Origin: JADKAV01 sp041393775 | GTDB lineage: Bacteria > Actinomycetota > Actinomycetes > S36-B12 > UBA10799 | NCBI GenBank assembly: GCA_041393775.1 | Contig: JAWKJM010000008.1 | Coordinates: 174,109-238,108, forward strand | DNA length: 64,000 bases | Direction of reading: 5' to 3' | Shown: in pieces, positions 44,534 to 52,329 of the stretch | Numbering within the stretch: the first letter of the stretch is position 1 | How the letters are laid out: each line of letters opens with the position of its first letter | Notes under the pieces: generated by a model | Databases searched by the model: none | The model's input: the letters and a program-made list of their open reading frames with translations, nothing else | What the model was told of the DNA's origin: nothing | Made by a program: the position numbers and the translations under genes

Positions 44534-45859
44534 GTGAGCACCGACCACGCCGCGTCCGAATTCGAGGCAGTGCAGCGGGCGTTGCTGGCGCGCTGGCCGG
44601 AGCACAAGATCGCGCCCGATCTGAGCCGGATCGAACGGCTGTGTGATCTGCTGGCCGAGCCACAGTTGACATCTCCAGTCATCCATGTGGCGGGGACCAA
44701 CGGCAAGACGAGCGTGGCGCGGATCATCGAAGCCTTGCTTCGAGCGCTCGGGCTGCGTACCGGACTGATGACGAGCCCGGCGCTGCGCGACCTCACCGAA
44801 CGTCTCGAACTCGACGGGGAACCGATCTCGTCGGAGACGTTCGTGGAGGTCTATCGGCAGATCGAGCCATACGTCCAGATGGTGGACAGTGAGTCAGCCG
44901 CGGAGGGTGGCCCCTTGATGACCATGTTCGAGGTGATCACCGGGCTGGGGTACGCGTGCTTCGCCGATGCACCGGTCGATGTGGCGGTGGTGGAGACCGG
45001 GATGGGTGGGCGATGGGACGCCACCAATGTCAACCGGGCACAGGTGGCGGTCATCACCACAATCGGGATGGACCACACCGACTATCTCGGGGACACACTT
45101 GCCCAGATCGCCGCCGAGAAGGCCGGCATCATCAAGGAGGGCTGTGTGGCGGCGCTCGCGCATCAGGAGCCTGCCGCGCTGGCGGTGCTGATGGACACCG
45201 CCGACGAGATGGGCGCCCAGGTCATGTTGCCCGACGTGGACTACGAGTTGGTCTCCCGCGGACTGGCCGTCGGCGGTCAGGTGGTCTCGATCCGCATCGC
45301 CGACCACGTCTACGAGGATCTCTTCCTGTCCCTGCACGGTCGCCATCAGGCTGAGAACGCGGCGCTGGCGCTGGCGGCGGTCAACGCGTTCCTCGGCCGG
45401 CTTCCCGAACCGGACGTCGTCGCGGAAGCCTTGGCGTCGGTGCATTCGCCGGGCCGGTTGGAGGTGATCGGCCGGTACCCACTGACGCTAGCCGATGCCG
45501 CCCACAACCCGCATGGCGTGCAGGCGACGTCGGTGGCGGTTGCTGAGTCCTTTACGTACGACAGACTGGTCGCTGTGTTGGCGATCATGGCGGACAAGGA
45601 TGTTGACGAAATGCTGCAGATCCTCGCCTCGGTCGTGGATGAGGTCGTCGTCACGGTCAACGATTCCCCTCGGTGCATGCCGTCAGGCGAACTGGCGGAC
45701 CGCGCACGGCGGTTCTGGTCTGCCGCCAACGTGCACGAGGTGCGCGATTTCGGCCGTGCCATGACGACCGGTCGCGACGTCGCCGGTCCGGACGGCTGCG
45801 TCGTCGCGATGGGTTCTGTGGTGACCGCAGGTCTGGCACGCAGTTGGGCGCAAGCGTGA
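44534..45859 (+). CDS. folC: Folylpolyglutamate synthase / dihydrofolate synthase
   Basis: 441 residues. Mur-ligase-like ATP enzyme that joins glutamate to dihydropteroate and folates. P-loop VAGTNGKTSVARIIEAL near residue 55, DAPVDVAVVETGMGGRWDATN near 145, and DAAHNPHGVQATSVA near 320 are the FPGS/DHFS signatures. GTG start with a leaderless -10. Overlaps the DUF4233 gene by 4 nt, the standard actinobacterial pair. Confidence 0.95.
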   Translation: MSTDHAASEFEAVQRALLARWPEHKIAPDLSRIERLCDLLAEPQLTSPVIHVAGTNGKTSVARIIEALLRALGLRTGLMTSPALRDLTERLELDGEPISSETFVEVYRQIEPYVQMVDSESAAEGGPLMTMFEVITGLGYACFADAPVDVAVVETGMGGRWDATNVNRAQVAVITTIGMDHTDYLGDTLAQIAAEKAGIIKEGCVAALAHQEPAALAVLMDTADEMGAQVMLPDVDYELVSRGLAVGGQVVSIRIADHVYEDLFLSLHGRHQAENAALALAAVNAFLGRLPEPDVVAEALASVHSPGRLEVIGRYPLTLADAAHNPHGVQATSVAVAESFTYDRLVAVLAIMADKDVDEMLQILASVVDEVVVTVNDSPRCMPSGELADRARRFWSAANVHEVRDFGRAMTTGRDVAGPDGCVVAMGSVVTAGLARSWAQA

Positions 45860-46170
45860 AGGTGCTGGGTGCGGCCACGCTGATCTTCGAGGCGGTCGTC
45901 TTCGCTTTGGCCATCCCGGTGGCGGCGGCGTTGCATCCCGGTGTCGGCGGGTGGGTTGCCGGGGTGCTGATGCTGCTGGCGATCGCGGGTGCGATGACCG
46001 CCCGGCGCGGTGACATCGTCGTGGGGACGGTGACGCAGGCGATCGCCGTACTGGCCAGCTTCTTCACGCCCATCGCGATTCCGCTGGCTCTCATCTTCGC
46101 CGGGCTGTGGGCGACGGCGGTCTTCTACGGGCGCAAGGCCGACGCCGCCGACGCTGCCCGGGCGGGTTGA
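45856..46170 (+). CDS. DUF4233 membrane protein
   Basis: 104 residues from GTG 45856 (GTGA overlap with the folC stop). Four hydrophobic segments: ATLIFEAVVFALAIPVAAAL, GGWVAGVLMLLAIAGAM, VVGTVTQAIAVLASFF and IPLALIFAGLWATAVFY, then a basic-acidic tail. DUF4233 proteins follow folC throughout actinobacteria; function unknown. Position suggests transcription with folC and termination near the family C repeat. Confidence 0.88.
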   Translation: MKVLGAATLIFEAVVFALAIPVAAALHPGVGGWVAGVLMLLAIAGAMTARRGDIVVGTVTQAIAVLASFFTPIAIPLALIFAGLWATAVFYGRKADAADAARAG

Positions 46171-46193
46171 CCGGGCTCAACGTCCGAACGGGG

Positions 46194-46316
46194 CCTTGTG
46201 TGACGTAGTTGCGGGGTCCGAACCGGGATTGTTACGAAGGTGCGCAGTCGCGCCCGCTTGGACCGCTCACCTTCGTTACAGGGCGCCGGGAGAGCCACCA
46301 ACTTCGTCACGACGGT
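46194..46316 (+). repeat. Family C intergenic repeat, copy 5
   Basis: TGTGACGTAGTTGCGGGG and GTTACGAAGGTGCGCAG (forward), CTCACCTTCGTTACAGG and CCAACTTCGTCACGAC (reverse). Aligns along its whole length with copy 2, including the TTGTGTGACG entry and the GTGGCGGYGGG exit. Here the flanking genes are co-directional. Confidence 0.8.
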
Positions 46317-46415
46317 GGCGGCGGGCGCGGCCCGATGCGCTGTACAGGCGGCAGCCAAGCGGACCGTCGACCCGATCCAAGCCCCGCCTGCGGCAGTGCG
46401 TGATGCGCGCGCCCG

Positions 46416-46421
46416 TACCCT
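46416..46421 (+). promoter_or_regulatory. -10 box of ndk
   Basis: TACCCT followed by 6 nt and ATG at 46428. Confidence 0.55.
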
Positions 46422-46427
46422 TGATTC

Positions 46428-46844
46428 ATGGCGAACGAACGAACCCTGATCCTGGTCAAGCCCGACGGTGTGCAGCGCGGATTGGTGGGCGAAGTCCTCA
46501 CCCGCATCGAGCGCAAGGGTTTCACGGTGCTGGCCCTCGAACTCCGCAAGCTGGACGTGGCAACGGCCCGGGCGCACTACGGCGAGCACGTGGGTAAGCC
46601 GTTCTTCGACGACCTGGTGGAGTTCATCACGTCTGGGCCGTTGGTGGCCGGGGTGATCGAGGGGGAGGACGCCATCGTCGCATGGCGGACCATGATGGGT
46701 GCGACCAAGCCCGTCGAGGCGACCCCGGGTTCCATCCGCGCGGACCTGGCCACCGAGATGGGCCGCAACATCGTGCACGGTTCCGACTCTCCCGAGTCCG
46801 CCGCGCGGGAGATCGCCCTGTTCTTCCCCGGGTTGTCCGCCTGA
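46428..46844 (+). CDS. ndk: Nucleoside diphosphate kinase
   Basis: 138 residues, normal bacterial length. Starts ERTLILVKPDGVQRGLVGEV; the phospho-His is in NIVHGSDSPESAAREI near residue 117. Moves gamma-phosphate between NTPs and NDPs. Own leaderless promoter; 70 nt before mreB. Confidence 0.96.
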   Translation: MANERTLILVKPDGVQRGLVGEVLTRIERKGFTVLALELRKLDVATARAHYGEHVGKPFFDDLVEFITSGPLVAGVIEGEDAIVAWRTMMGATKPVEATPGSIRADLATEMGRNIVHGSDSPESAAREIALFFPGLSA

Positions 46845-46914
46845 TCGGTCAAACGACCCCCAGCGTGTCGGGGGTGCCACGTACGATGGGGCAGCACCGG
46901 TGGGAGGTCAATGT

Positions 46915-47961
46915 ATGGCGTTGCTGGCGGATTCCCGCCCACTGAGTCGGCTGCACCTCGGACGGGATCTGGCCATCGACCTGGGTTCGTCCAGGACCCG
47001 GATCTACTCGCGCGGGGTCGGCCTCGTGCTCGACGAGCCTTCGGTGGTGGCCATGCGCGACGGCGAGGTTGTTGCGGTCGGCTCCCAGGCCAAGGAGATG
47101 GTGGGCCGGGCGCCCGATGACTTCGAGGTCGTGGAGCCGATCGAGCACTCGGTGATCCGTGACTATGACGCCGCCGAACGGATGTTGCGCTATTTCGTCC
47201 AGGCGTCGAGCAGGAGGTCGTTGATCAGCCGCCCGCGCCTGGTCGTGAACGTGCCCACCCACCTGACCGGTGTGGAACAACGGGCCGTGCGCGACGCCGG
47301 ATATGCCGCAGGGGCGCGGCAGGTGTATCTGATCCAGACATCGCTGGCCGCGGCGATCGGTGCTGAAGTGCCCATCCACGAGAGCTATGGGCATTTCGTG
47401 GTGTCCATCGGCGCCGGGTGCACCGAGATCGCTGTGATCGCGCTCGGCGGGGTCGTCTCCGGCACAAGCCTCAGGCAGGGCAGCGCGGACCTCGACGGGG
47501 CGATCATCGACTATCTGGTGGAGCACTTCGACATGCGAGTGGGTGTGGTCACCGCTGAACAGATCAAGATCACGTTGGGATCGGCCGTGCCGATCGACGG
47601 CCTGCCCGTCATGGAGGTGCACGGGCAGGACACCCGTACCGGACTGCCCAAGCAGATCGAACTGTCGGCTGTGCATGTGCGCAAGGCGTTGCAGAAGCCC
47701 ATCGACGAACTGTTGGCCGCCGTTCGGCGGGTACTCGATGCGACGCCACCGGAGGCCTCCGGGGACCTGGTGCGCACCGGCCTGGTCGTCACCGGCGGAG
47801 GTGCACTGCTGCAGGGCCTGCCGGAGCGGCTGGAACACGACCTCGGGGTGCCGGTCCGCCTCGCTGCCAGGCCCCAGCTGAGCGTGGTGGACGGCGCGGG
47901 CAGGTGTGCCGACAACATTTCGGCGGTCCGGCGCCTGTTGTTGATCGAGCCCGCCTTCTGA
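46915..47961 (+). CDS. mreB: Rod-shape protein MreB, divergent form
   Basis: 348 residues from ATG 46915 with GGAGGT 6 nt upstream. Actin fold: phosphate-1 loop DLGSSRTRIYSRGVG near residue 22, phosphate-2 loop SIGAGCTEIAVIALGG near 165, adenosine motif VTGGGALLQGLPERL near 295. Canonical MreB has DLGTANT and GGGTTE; here SSRT and GAGCT replace them, so ATP binding or hydrolysis may be altered. It heads mreBCD-pbp2-rodA and should organise side-wall (or spore-wall) synthesis. The N-terminal amphipathic start ALLADSRPLSRLHLGR could contact the membrane. Confidence 0.9.
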   Translation: MALLADSRPLSRLHLGRDLAIDLGSSRTRIYSRGVGLVLDEPSVVAMRDGEVVAVGSQAKEMVGRAPDDFEVVEPIEHSVIRDYDAAERMLRYFVQASSRRSLISRPRLVVNVPTHLTGVEQRAVRDAGYAAGARQVYLIQTSLAAAIGAEVPIHESYGHFVVSIGAGCTEIAVIALGGVVSGTSLRQGSADLDGAIIDYLVEHFDMRVGVVTAEQIKITLGSAVPIDGLPVMEVHGQDTRTGLPKQIELSAVHVRKALQKPIDELLAAVRRVLDATPPEASGDLVRTGLVVTGGGALLQGLPERLEHDLGVPVRLAARPQLSVVDGAGRCADNISAVRRLLLIEPAF

Positions 47962-47963
47962 CG

Positions 47964-48689
47964 ATGACCCGAGCCCGCAACACCGTGTTGGTCCTGATCG
48001 CCGCATCCCTGGCGTTGATCCTCTGGGATCTGCGAGCCTCGGACACGACCGTGCGGGATGCGGTTCAAGAGGTCACCGCACCGCTGCAGAGGACCGCCAC
48101 GGCGGTGTTCGCCCCGTTGGGATCGTGGGCGCGGCAGGCCCAGGGCTTCGATGACCCCGCCGCCCGTGCGCAGACCGCCAGCCAGATCGTGGTCGCCGCC
48201 CCCGATGGCTGGAACGGCGCGGCCGGGCGGGTGGTGGCCGCCGATATCTCCGGTGGTCGGGCGGCGGTGACCATCGACGTGGGCAGTTCCGACGGCGTCG
48301 GCATCGGGAATGCGGTGCTGGCGCCGGGAGGGTTGATAGGGCAGATCTCGCAGGTCTCCCAGCATGCTGCAATGGTGCTCTTGGTGACCGACCCGCAGAG
48401 CACGATCGGCATCCGAGTGCTCCCCAGCAAGGAGATGGGGGTGGTGTCCGGTTCCGGTATGGGCAACGAACTGCAGGTGGAGGTGCTGAATCCGGCCGCG
48501 CAGATCGCTGCTGGACAGCAGGTGAGGTCGCTCGGGTCGACCGCGGCCGACGGGATACCACCGGATCTGCTGGTCGGCCAGATCACTTCTATCGACCCGG
48601 CGCCCGCATCCGGCCGGGCGGCGCAGGTCCGGCCGGTCACGTCGATGACATCGCTGGACACGCTGCTGGTTCTCACGGGGCGACGATGA
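47964..48689 (+). CDS. mreC: Rod-shape protein MreC
   Basis: 241 residues, short for MreC. TM helix near residues 7-22 (TVLVLIAASLALILWDL), a short coiled region, then the beta domain with GRVVAADISGGRAAVTIDVG, GSSDGVGIGNAVLAPGGLIG and LLVTDPQSTIGIRV. The usual long coiled coil after the TM is reduced. Periplasmic-side scaffold that activates PBP2/RodA. Overlaps mreD by 4 nt. Confidence 0.92.
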   Translation: MTRARNTVLVLIAASLALILWDLRASDTTVRDAVQEVTAPLQRTATAVFAPLGSWARQAQGFDDPAARAQTASQIVVAAPDGWNGAAGRVVAADISGGRAAVTIDVGSSDGVGIGNAVLAPGGLIGQISQVSQHAAMVLLVTDPQSTIGIRVLPSKEMGVVSGSGMGNELQVEVLNPAAQIAAGQQVRSLGSTAADGIPPDLLVGQITSIDPAPASGRAAQVRPVTSMTSLDTLLVLTGRR

Positions 48690-49186
48690 CCGCGGTCTCC
48701 GGTGCTACCCATGTCTACTGGCCCCGAGCGGTCGGCCTTAGCGCAACAGCTGTTGTCCTCGGCTTCCTCTGCCAGACGGCGATCCTGCCCGCGGTGGGTC
48801 TGTCAGCAGCGATTCCGGTCCTGTTCAGCGTGGTCGCAGTCCTCGGGATCGCGCTGGGGCGCAACTCCGGCGCCATCACCGGGTTCGCGGCAGGTCTGCT
48901 GCTCGACGTCACCGGCGTCGGGGTGCTGGGAGTGGGGGCGCTGGTCGGTTGCCTCCTGGGTGTGGCCAGCGCAGGGATCCGTGTGGACCGGTGGCGTTGG
49001 TCGGGGGCCGTGTACGTCTGGGCATACACCGCGGGGGCCGCTGCCGCATACGCGGCGGTCAACTCCTTGATCACCGGTTCCGGGCTCATGTGGTCAAGTG
49101 GGTTCTGGGCGATCGTGGGGGGCTCGCTGGTGTGCACCCTCGTCCTCCTTCCGTTGCGCGCCCCGATCCGGGCGGTGGTCCGATGA
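48686..49186 (+). CDS. mreD: Rod-shape protein MreD
   Basis: 166 residues with five or six TM segments (AVGLSATAVVLGFLCQTAIL; IPVLFSVVAVLGIALG; AITGFAAGLLLDVTGVGVLG; VGCLLGVASAG; VYVWAYTAGAAAAYAAVN; FWAIVGGSLVCTLVLLPL). LLLDVTGVGVLG is the conserved MreD stretch. Membrane partner of MreC. 4-nt overlaps on both sides show tight translational coupling in the elongasome operon. Confidence 0.92.
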   Translation: MTAVSGATHVYWPRAVGLSATAVVLGFLCQTAILPAVGLSAAIPVLFSVVAVLGIALGRNSGAITGFAAGLLLDVTGVGVLGVGALVGCLLGVASAGIRVDRWRWSGAVYVWAYTAGAAAAYAAVNSLITGSGLMWSSGFWAIVGGSLVCTLVLLPLRAPIRAVVR

Positions 49187-51117
49187 GTCAGATCCAGACC
49201 CGGGCTCCATCGCGTCCGGGTGGCGCGCGTCGGACGCCCTCGCAACGACGGCTGGCGCTGCTGCGCGTGGTCATCATCGCGGTCGCCGTCACCATCGCAG
49301 CCCGACTCGTCTGGATGCAGACGGTTCAGTCGTCCGAATACACAGCGAAGGCCCAGATCGCCCAGACCGATGTCGTGGAGGTTCCGGCGGCGCGCGGGGA
49401 CATCGTCGACCGGAAGGGCCGGATCCTGGCCGGCAACCGCACCGCCTACGAAGTCGTGGCCGAGTCCTCAGTGGACCGGGCGAGTCTGCAGGCGGTCTCG
49501 CAGATCGCGGAGACTCCCGTCGAGGACCTGTCAGCTCGGTTGTTGATCTGCGGGCAGCCCGGATCACGGCCCGGCACCTGCTACCGGGGGCAGCCGGGTG
49601 AACCGATCCCGATCCTGGCCGATGTCCCGATCCGCGCCGCGCTGGCGATCCGGGACGCCGACCTGCCCCAGGTGTCGGTGCGGCAGATCGCCGTCCGCGA
49701 CTATCCGTCTGCTGCCAACGCCGCCCAGATGCTGGGATACCTCGGGGACGGTACGGGCAAATCGGGTCTCGAGGCACAGTACAACCAGGCGCTGCAGGGG
49801 GTGCCCGGTCGGGCCCGACGCACCCTCAGCCGTGAGGGGCGGCCGCAGCGTGAGGTCATCCAGGAGGCGATCCCGGGTCAGACGCTGGTCACTTCGCTGG
49901 ATGTCGACACCCAGAAGGTCGCCGAGCAGGCGCTGAAACGGGCGGTAAAGGCCTCCCGCGCGCAGGGCTACAAGGCCACTGGCGGTTCGGTGGTCGTCAT
50001 GGACGTGGACACCGGTGCGGTCCGGGCGATGGCCTCCTACCCCACGTATGACCCGAACATCTGGGCGCGCGGGGTGACTGATGCCGAGTACACCGCCCTG
50101 ACCGACGAGAATGCCGGCCGGCCGCTGGTGTTCCGGCCCACACAGGCGGTCGCCCCGCCCGCCTCCACATTCAAGTCGCTCACCACGGTCGCTGCCGACA
50201 ATGCTGGCTTCGATCTCAAGGGGACGTACGACTGTCCTGCGTCGGTGGTGGTGGGAGGGCAGGTCTTCCGCAACTACGAGAGCCGCACATACGGGCCCAT
50301 GTCCTTGGCGCGTGCTCTGTCGGTGTCCTGCGACACCGTCTTCTACCGGCTGGGGTATCAGATGTGGAAGCGCGACGGCGGCCTGGACAACACTTCGGCC
50401 GCCGAGGCTGTCGTCAACACGGCCCGCAGTTTCGGGCTCGGGTCCGAGACCGGCGTCGACGTTCCGGGAGAGGCAGCCGGTGAGATTCCGGATCGTGCGC
50501 AGGTGCTCGCCGAGTATCAGCAGCGACGTGACGACTATTGCGCCCGCGCCAAGACCGGCTACCCGGAGGAGCCCGACCGGGCCCGGGCGAAGTTGCTCAA
50601 GCAGTATGCTCGCGACTTCTGTCGCTCCGGTTACCAGTATCGGGCCGGGGATGCGCTCAACACCGCCATCGGGCAGGGCCGGACCCTGGTTACGCCGCTG
50701 CAGATGGCGACCGCGTACGCCGCCATCGCCAACGGCGGGACGTTGGTGACGCCGCGGGTGGGTGCGCGACTCGAGGGATCCGAGGTGACCGACCTGTCGG
50801 CAACGTCCGGCAGCCGCGTGGACGCCGATCCTGTGACCCTGGCATACCTTCGCAAGGCGCTGGCGACCACGTCGGTCACGGGAACGGCCAGCGGAGCATT
50901 CCTCGGTTTCCCGTTGGACCAGTACCCGGTGGCGGCCAAGACCGGTACCGCCGAGGTGGCCGGCAAGCAGTCGACCTCCTGGTTCGCGAGTTTCGCGCCG
51001 GCCGACGACCCGAAGTATGTGGTGGTGGTCAACGTCGATCAAGGTGGCCTGGGTGCCGCCACTTCCGGGCCGGTCGCCCGCGCCGTCTACGAGCAGATCT
51101 TCGGGATCGGCCAGTGA
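49183..51117 (+). CDS. mrdA: Penicillin-binding protein 2, class B transpeptidase
   Basis: 644 residues from ATG 49183. Single TM near residues 25-45, PBP dimer domain (ARGDIVDRKGRILAGN near 68), transpeptidase domain from about 260. Active site S-T-F-K (PASTFKSL near 328), S-C-D (ALSVSCDTVF), K-T-G-T (AAKTGTAEV near 587). It cross-links peptidoglycan in complex with RodA. A pair of Cys in CGQPGSRPGTC near residue 123 could form a disulfide outside the cell, which is not general in PBP2. One-base overlap with rodA. Confidence 0.94.
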   Translation: MSQIQTRAPSRPGGARRTPSQRRLALLRVVIIAVAVTIAARLVWMQTVQSSEYTAKAQIAQTDVVEVPAARGDIVDRKGRILAGNRTAYEVVAESSVDRASLQAVSQIAETPVEDLSARLLICGQPGSRPGTCYRGQPGEPIPILADVPIRAALAIRDADLPQVSVRQIAVRDYPSAANAAQMLGYLGDGTGKSGLEAQYNQALQGVPGRARRTLSREGRPQREVIQEAIPGQTLVTSLDVDTQKVAEQALKRAVKASRAQGYKATGGSVVVMDVDTGAVRAMASYPTYDPNIWARGVTDAEYTALTDENAGRPLVFRPTQAVAPPASTFKSLTTVAADNAGFDLKGTYDCPASVVVGGQVFRNYESRTYGPMSLARALSVSCDTVFYRLGYQMWKRDGGLDNTSAAEAVVNTARSFGLGSETGVDVPGEAAGEIPDRAQVLAEYQQRRDDYCARAKTGYPEEPDRARAKLLKQYARDFCRSGYQYRAGDALNTAIGQGRTLVTPLQMATAYAAIANGGTLVTPRVGARLEGSEVTDLSATSGSRVDADPVTLAYLRKALATTSVTGTASGAFLGFPLDQYPVAAKTGTAEVAGKQSTSWFASFAPADDPKYVVVVNVDQGGLGAATSGPVARAVYEQIFGIGQ

Positions 51118-52247
51118 TGGCGATCGATGTCGCCCGCCCGAGAACCTCACGCAGGTTCGACCCGTGGCTGCTGATCTGCGCCGTCTCGCTGAGCGTCGTC
51201 GGGGTGGCGATGGTGTATTCCACGACCTGGGGAAGGCTGGTCGCCGACGGGGATCCGGGAGCCTACTTTGCCACGCGGCAGGCGCTGTTCGTCGTGCTGG
51301 GCGGGTTGGCGGCCTGGGCGGTCTACCGGCTGGATCGTGCGGCCCTCATGAGATTGGCGCTGGCGGGGTATGCCGGCAGTGTGCTCGGCCTACTGGCGGT
51401 GCTGACACCGCTGGGGACCACGATCAACGGCACCCGGGCCTGGCTGACCCTGCCGGGCGGCTTCACCCTGCAGCCCGCCGAATTCGCCAAGGTCTTCGTG
51501 GTGCTGCTGGCCGCGCTGTGGCTGTCCGACCGCAGTGGCGTGCGCGGGCTGGGCCAGCCGCCCGAGCCCGTGGCGATCCTCGGGGTGCTAGGTGCCACCG
51601 GTGTTGTCGCGGTGCTGCTGCTGCTGCAACCCGACCTGGGGTCGGCGCTGGTGATCGGTGCGGCGGTGCTGGGGGTTCTGTACGTCGCCGGCGTGCGCCG
51701 CCGGTTGTTGGTGCTCCTTCTGTTCGGGGGCGTCGCTGGGGCGGCTCTGGCGTACCTGGTGGGGGCGCTGGACGCCTACCAGATCGCGCGGTTCACCGCG
51801 TTCCTGGACCCGCAGTCGGATCCGCAGGGAGTCGGGTACAACGTCTCGCAGGCGGCGATCGCCATCGGCACCGGGGGAGTCCACGGCCAGGGCCTGCTCG
51901 AAGGCGCCCACACGCAGGGGGCGTTCGTCCCGTACCAGTACACGGACTTCATCTTCTCCGCGGTAGGGGAGGAGCTCGGGATGTTGGGCGGCCTGCTTGT
52001 GATCGGATTGTTCGTCGTCCTGCTGCTGCGGGGCGTGACCGCGGCCGGTCACGCTGACCGGTTCGGGTCCCTGCTGGCCGCTGGCGTGGTGTCGTGGCTG
52101 GCCGCCCAGGGCTTCGAGAACCTGGGCATGAACCTGGGGCTGCTACCGGTCACGGGGGTTCCCTTGCCGTTCGTTTCCTATGGCGGCTCGAGTGTCATCG
52201 CCGCCTGGATCGGCGTCGGGCTCCTGCTGCGGGTCTCCCGCCACTGA
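51117..52247 (+). CDS. rodA: Rod-shape SEDS peptidoglycan glycosyltransferase RodA
   Basis: 376 residues, about ten TM helices. SEDS signatures: LQPAEFAKVFVVLLAALWL near residue 118, LQPDLGSALVIGAAVL near 165, IGTGGVHGQGLLEGAHTQGAFVPYQYTDFIFSAVGEE region near 250, PFVSYGGSSVIAAW near the end. The acidic residue needed for glycan polymerisation is probably the Asp or Glu of TDFIFSAVGEE. Works with the preceding PBP2. Last gene of the operon. Confidence 0.95.
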   Translation: MAIDVARPRTSRRFDPWLLICAVSLSVVGVAMVYSTTWGRLVADGDPGAYFATRQALFVVLGGLAAWAVYRLDRAALMRLALAGYAGSVLGLLAVLTPLGTTINGTRAWLTLPGGFTLQPAEFAKVFVVLLAALWLSDRSGVRGLGQPPEPVAILGVLGATGVVAVLLLLQPDLGSALVIGAAVLGVLYVAGVRRRLLVLLLFGGVAGAALAYLVGALDAYQIARFTAFLDPQSDPQGVGYNVSQAAIAIGTGGVHGQGLLEGAHTQGAFVPYQYTDFIFSAVGEELGMLGGLLVIGLFVVLLLRGVTAAGHADRFGSLLAAGVVSWLAAQGFENLGMNLGLLPVTGVPLPFVSYGGSSVIAAWIGVGLLLRVSRH

Positions 52248-52317
52248 CATGTCCGGCAGCCGCCGAGGCCCCAGTTGGGAGGGCTCCCAGGATGGTGGGC
52301 CGGTGCCGGGCGTTGCG

Positions 52318-52323
52318 TACCCT
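52318..52323 (+). promoter_or_regulatory. -10 box of the radical SAM gene
   Basis: TACCCT followed by 6 nt and GTG at 52330. Confidence 0.55.
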
Positions 52324-52329
52324 GATCAG

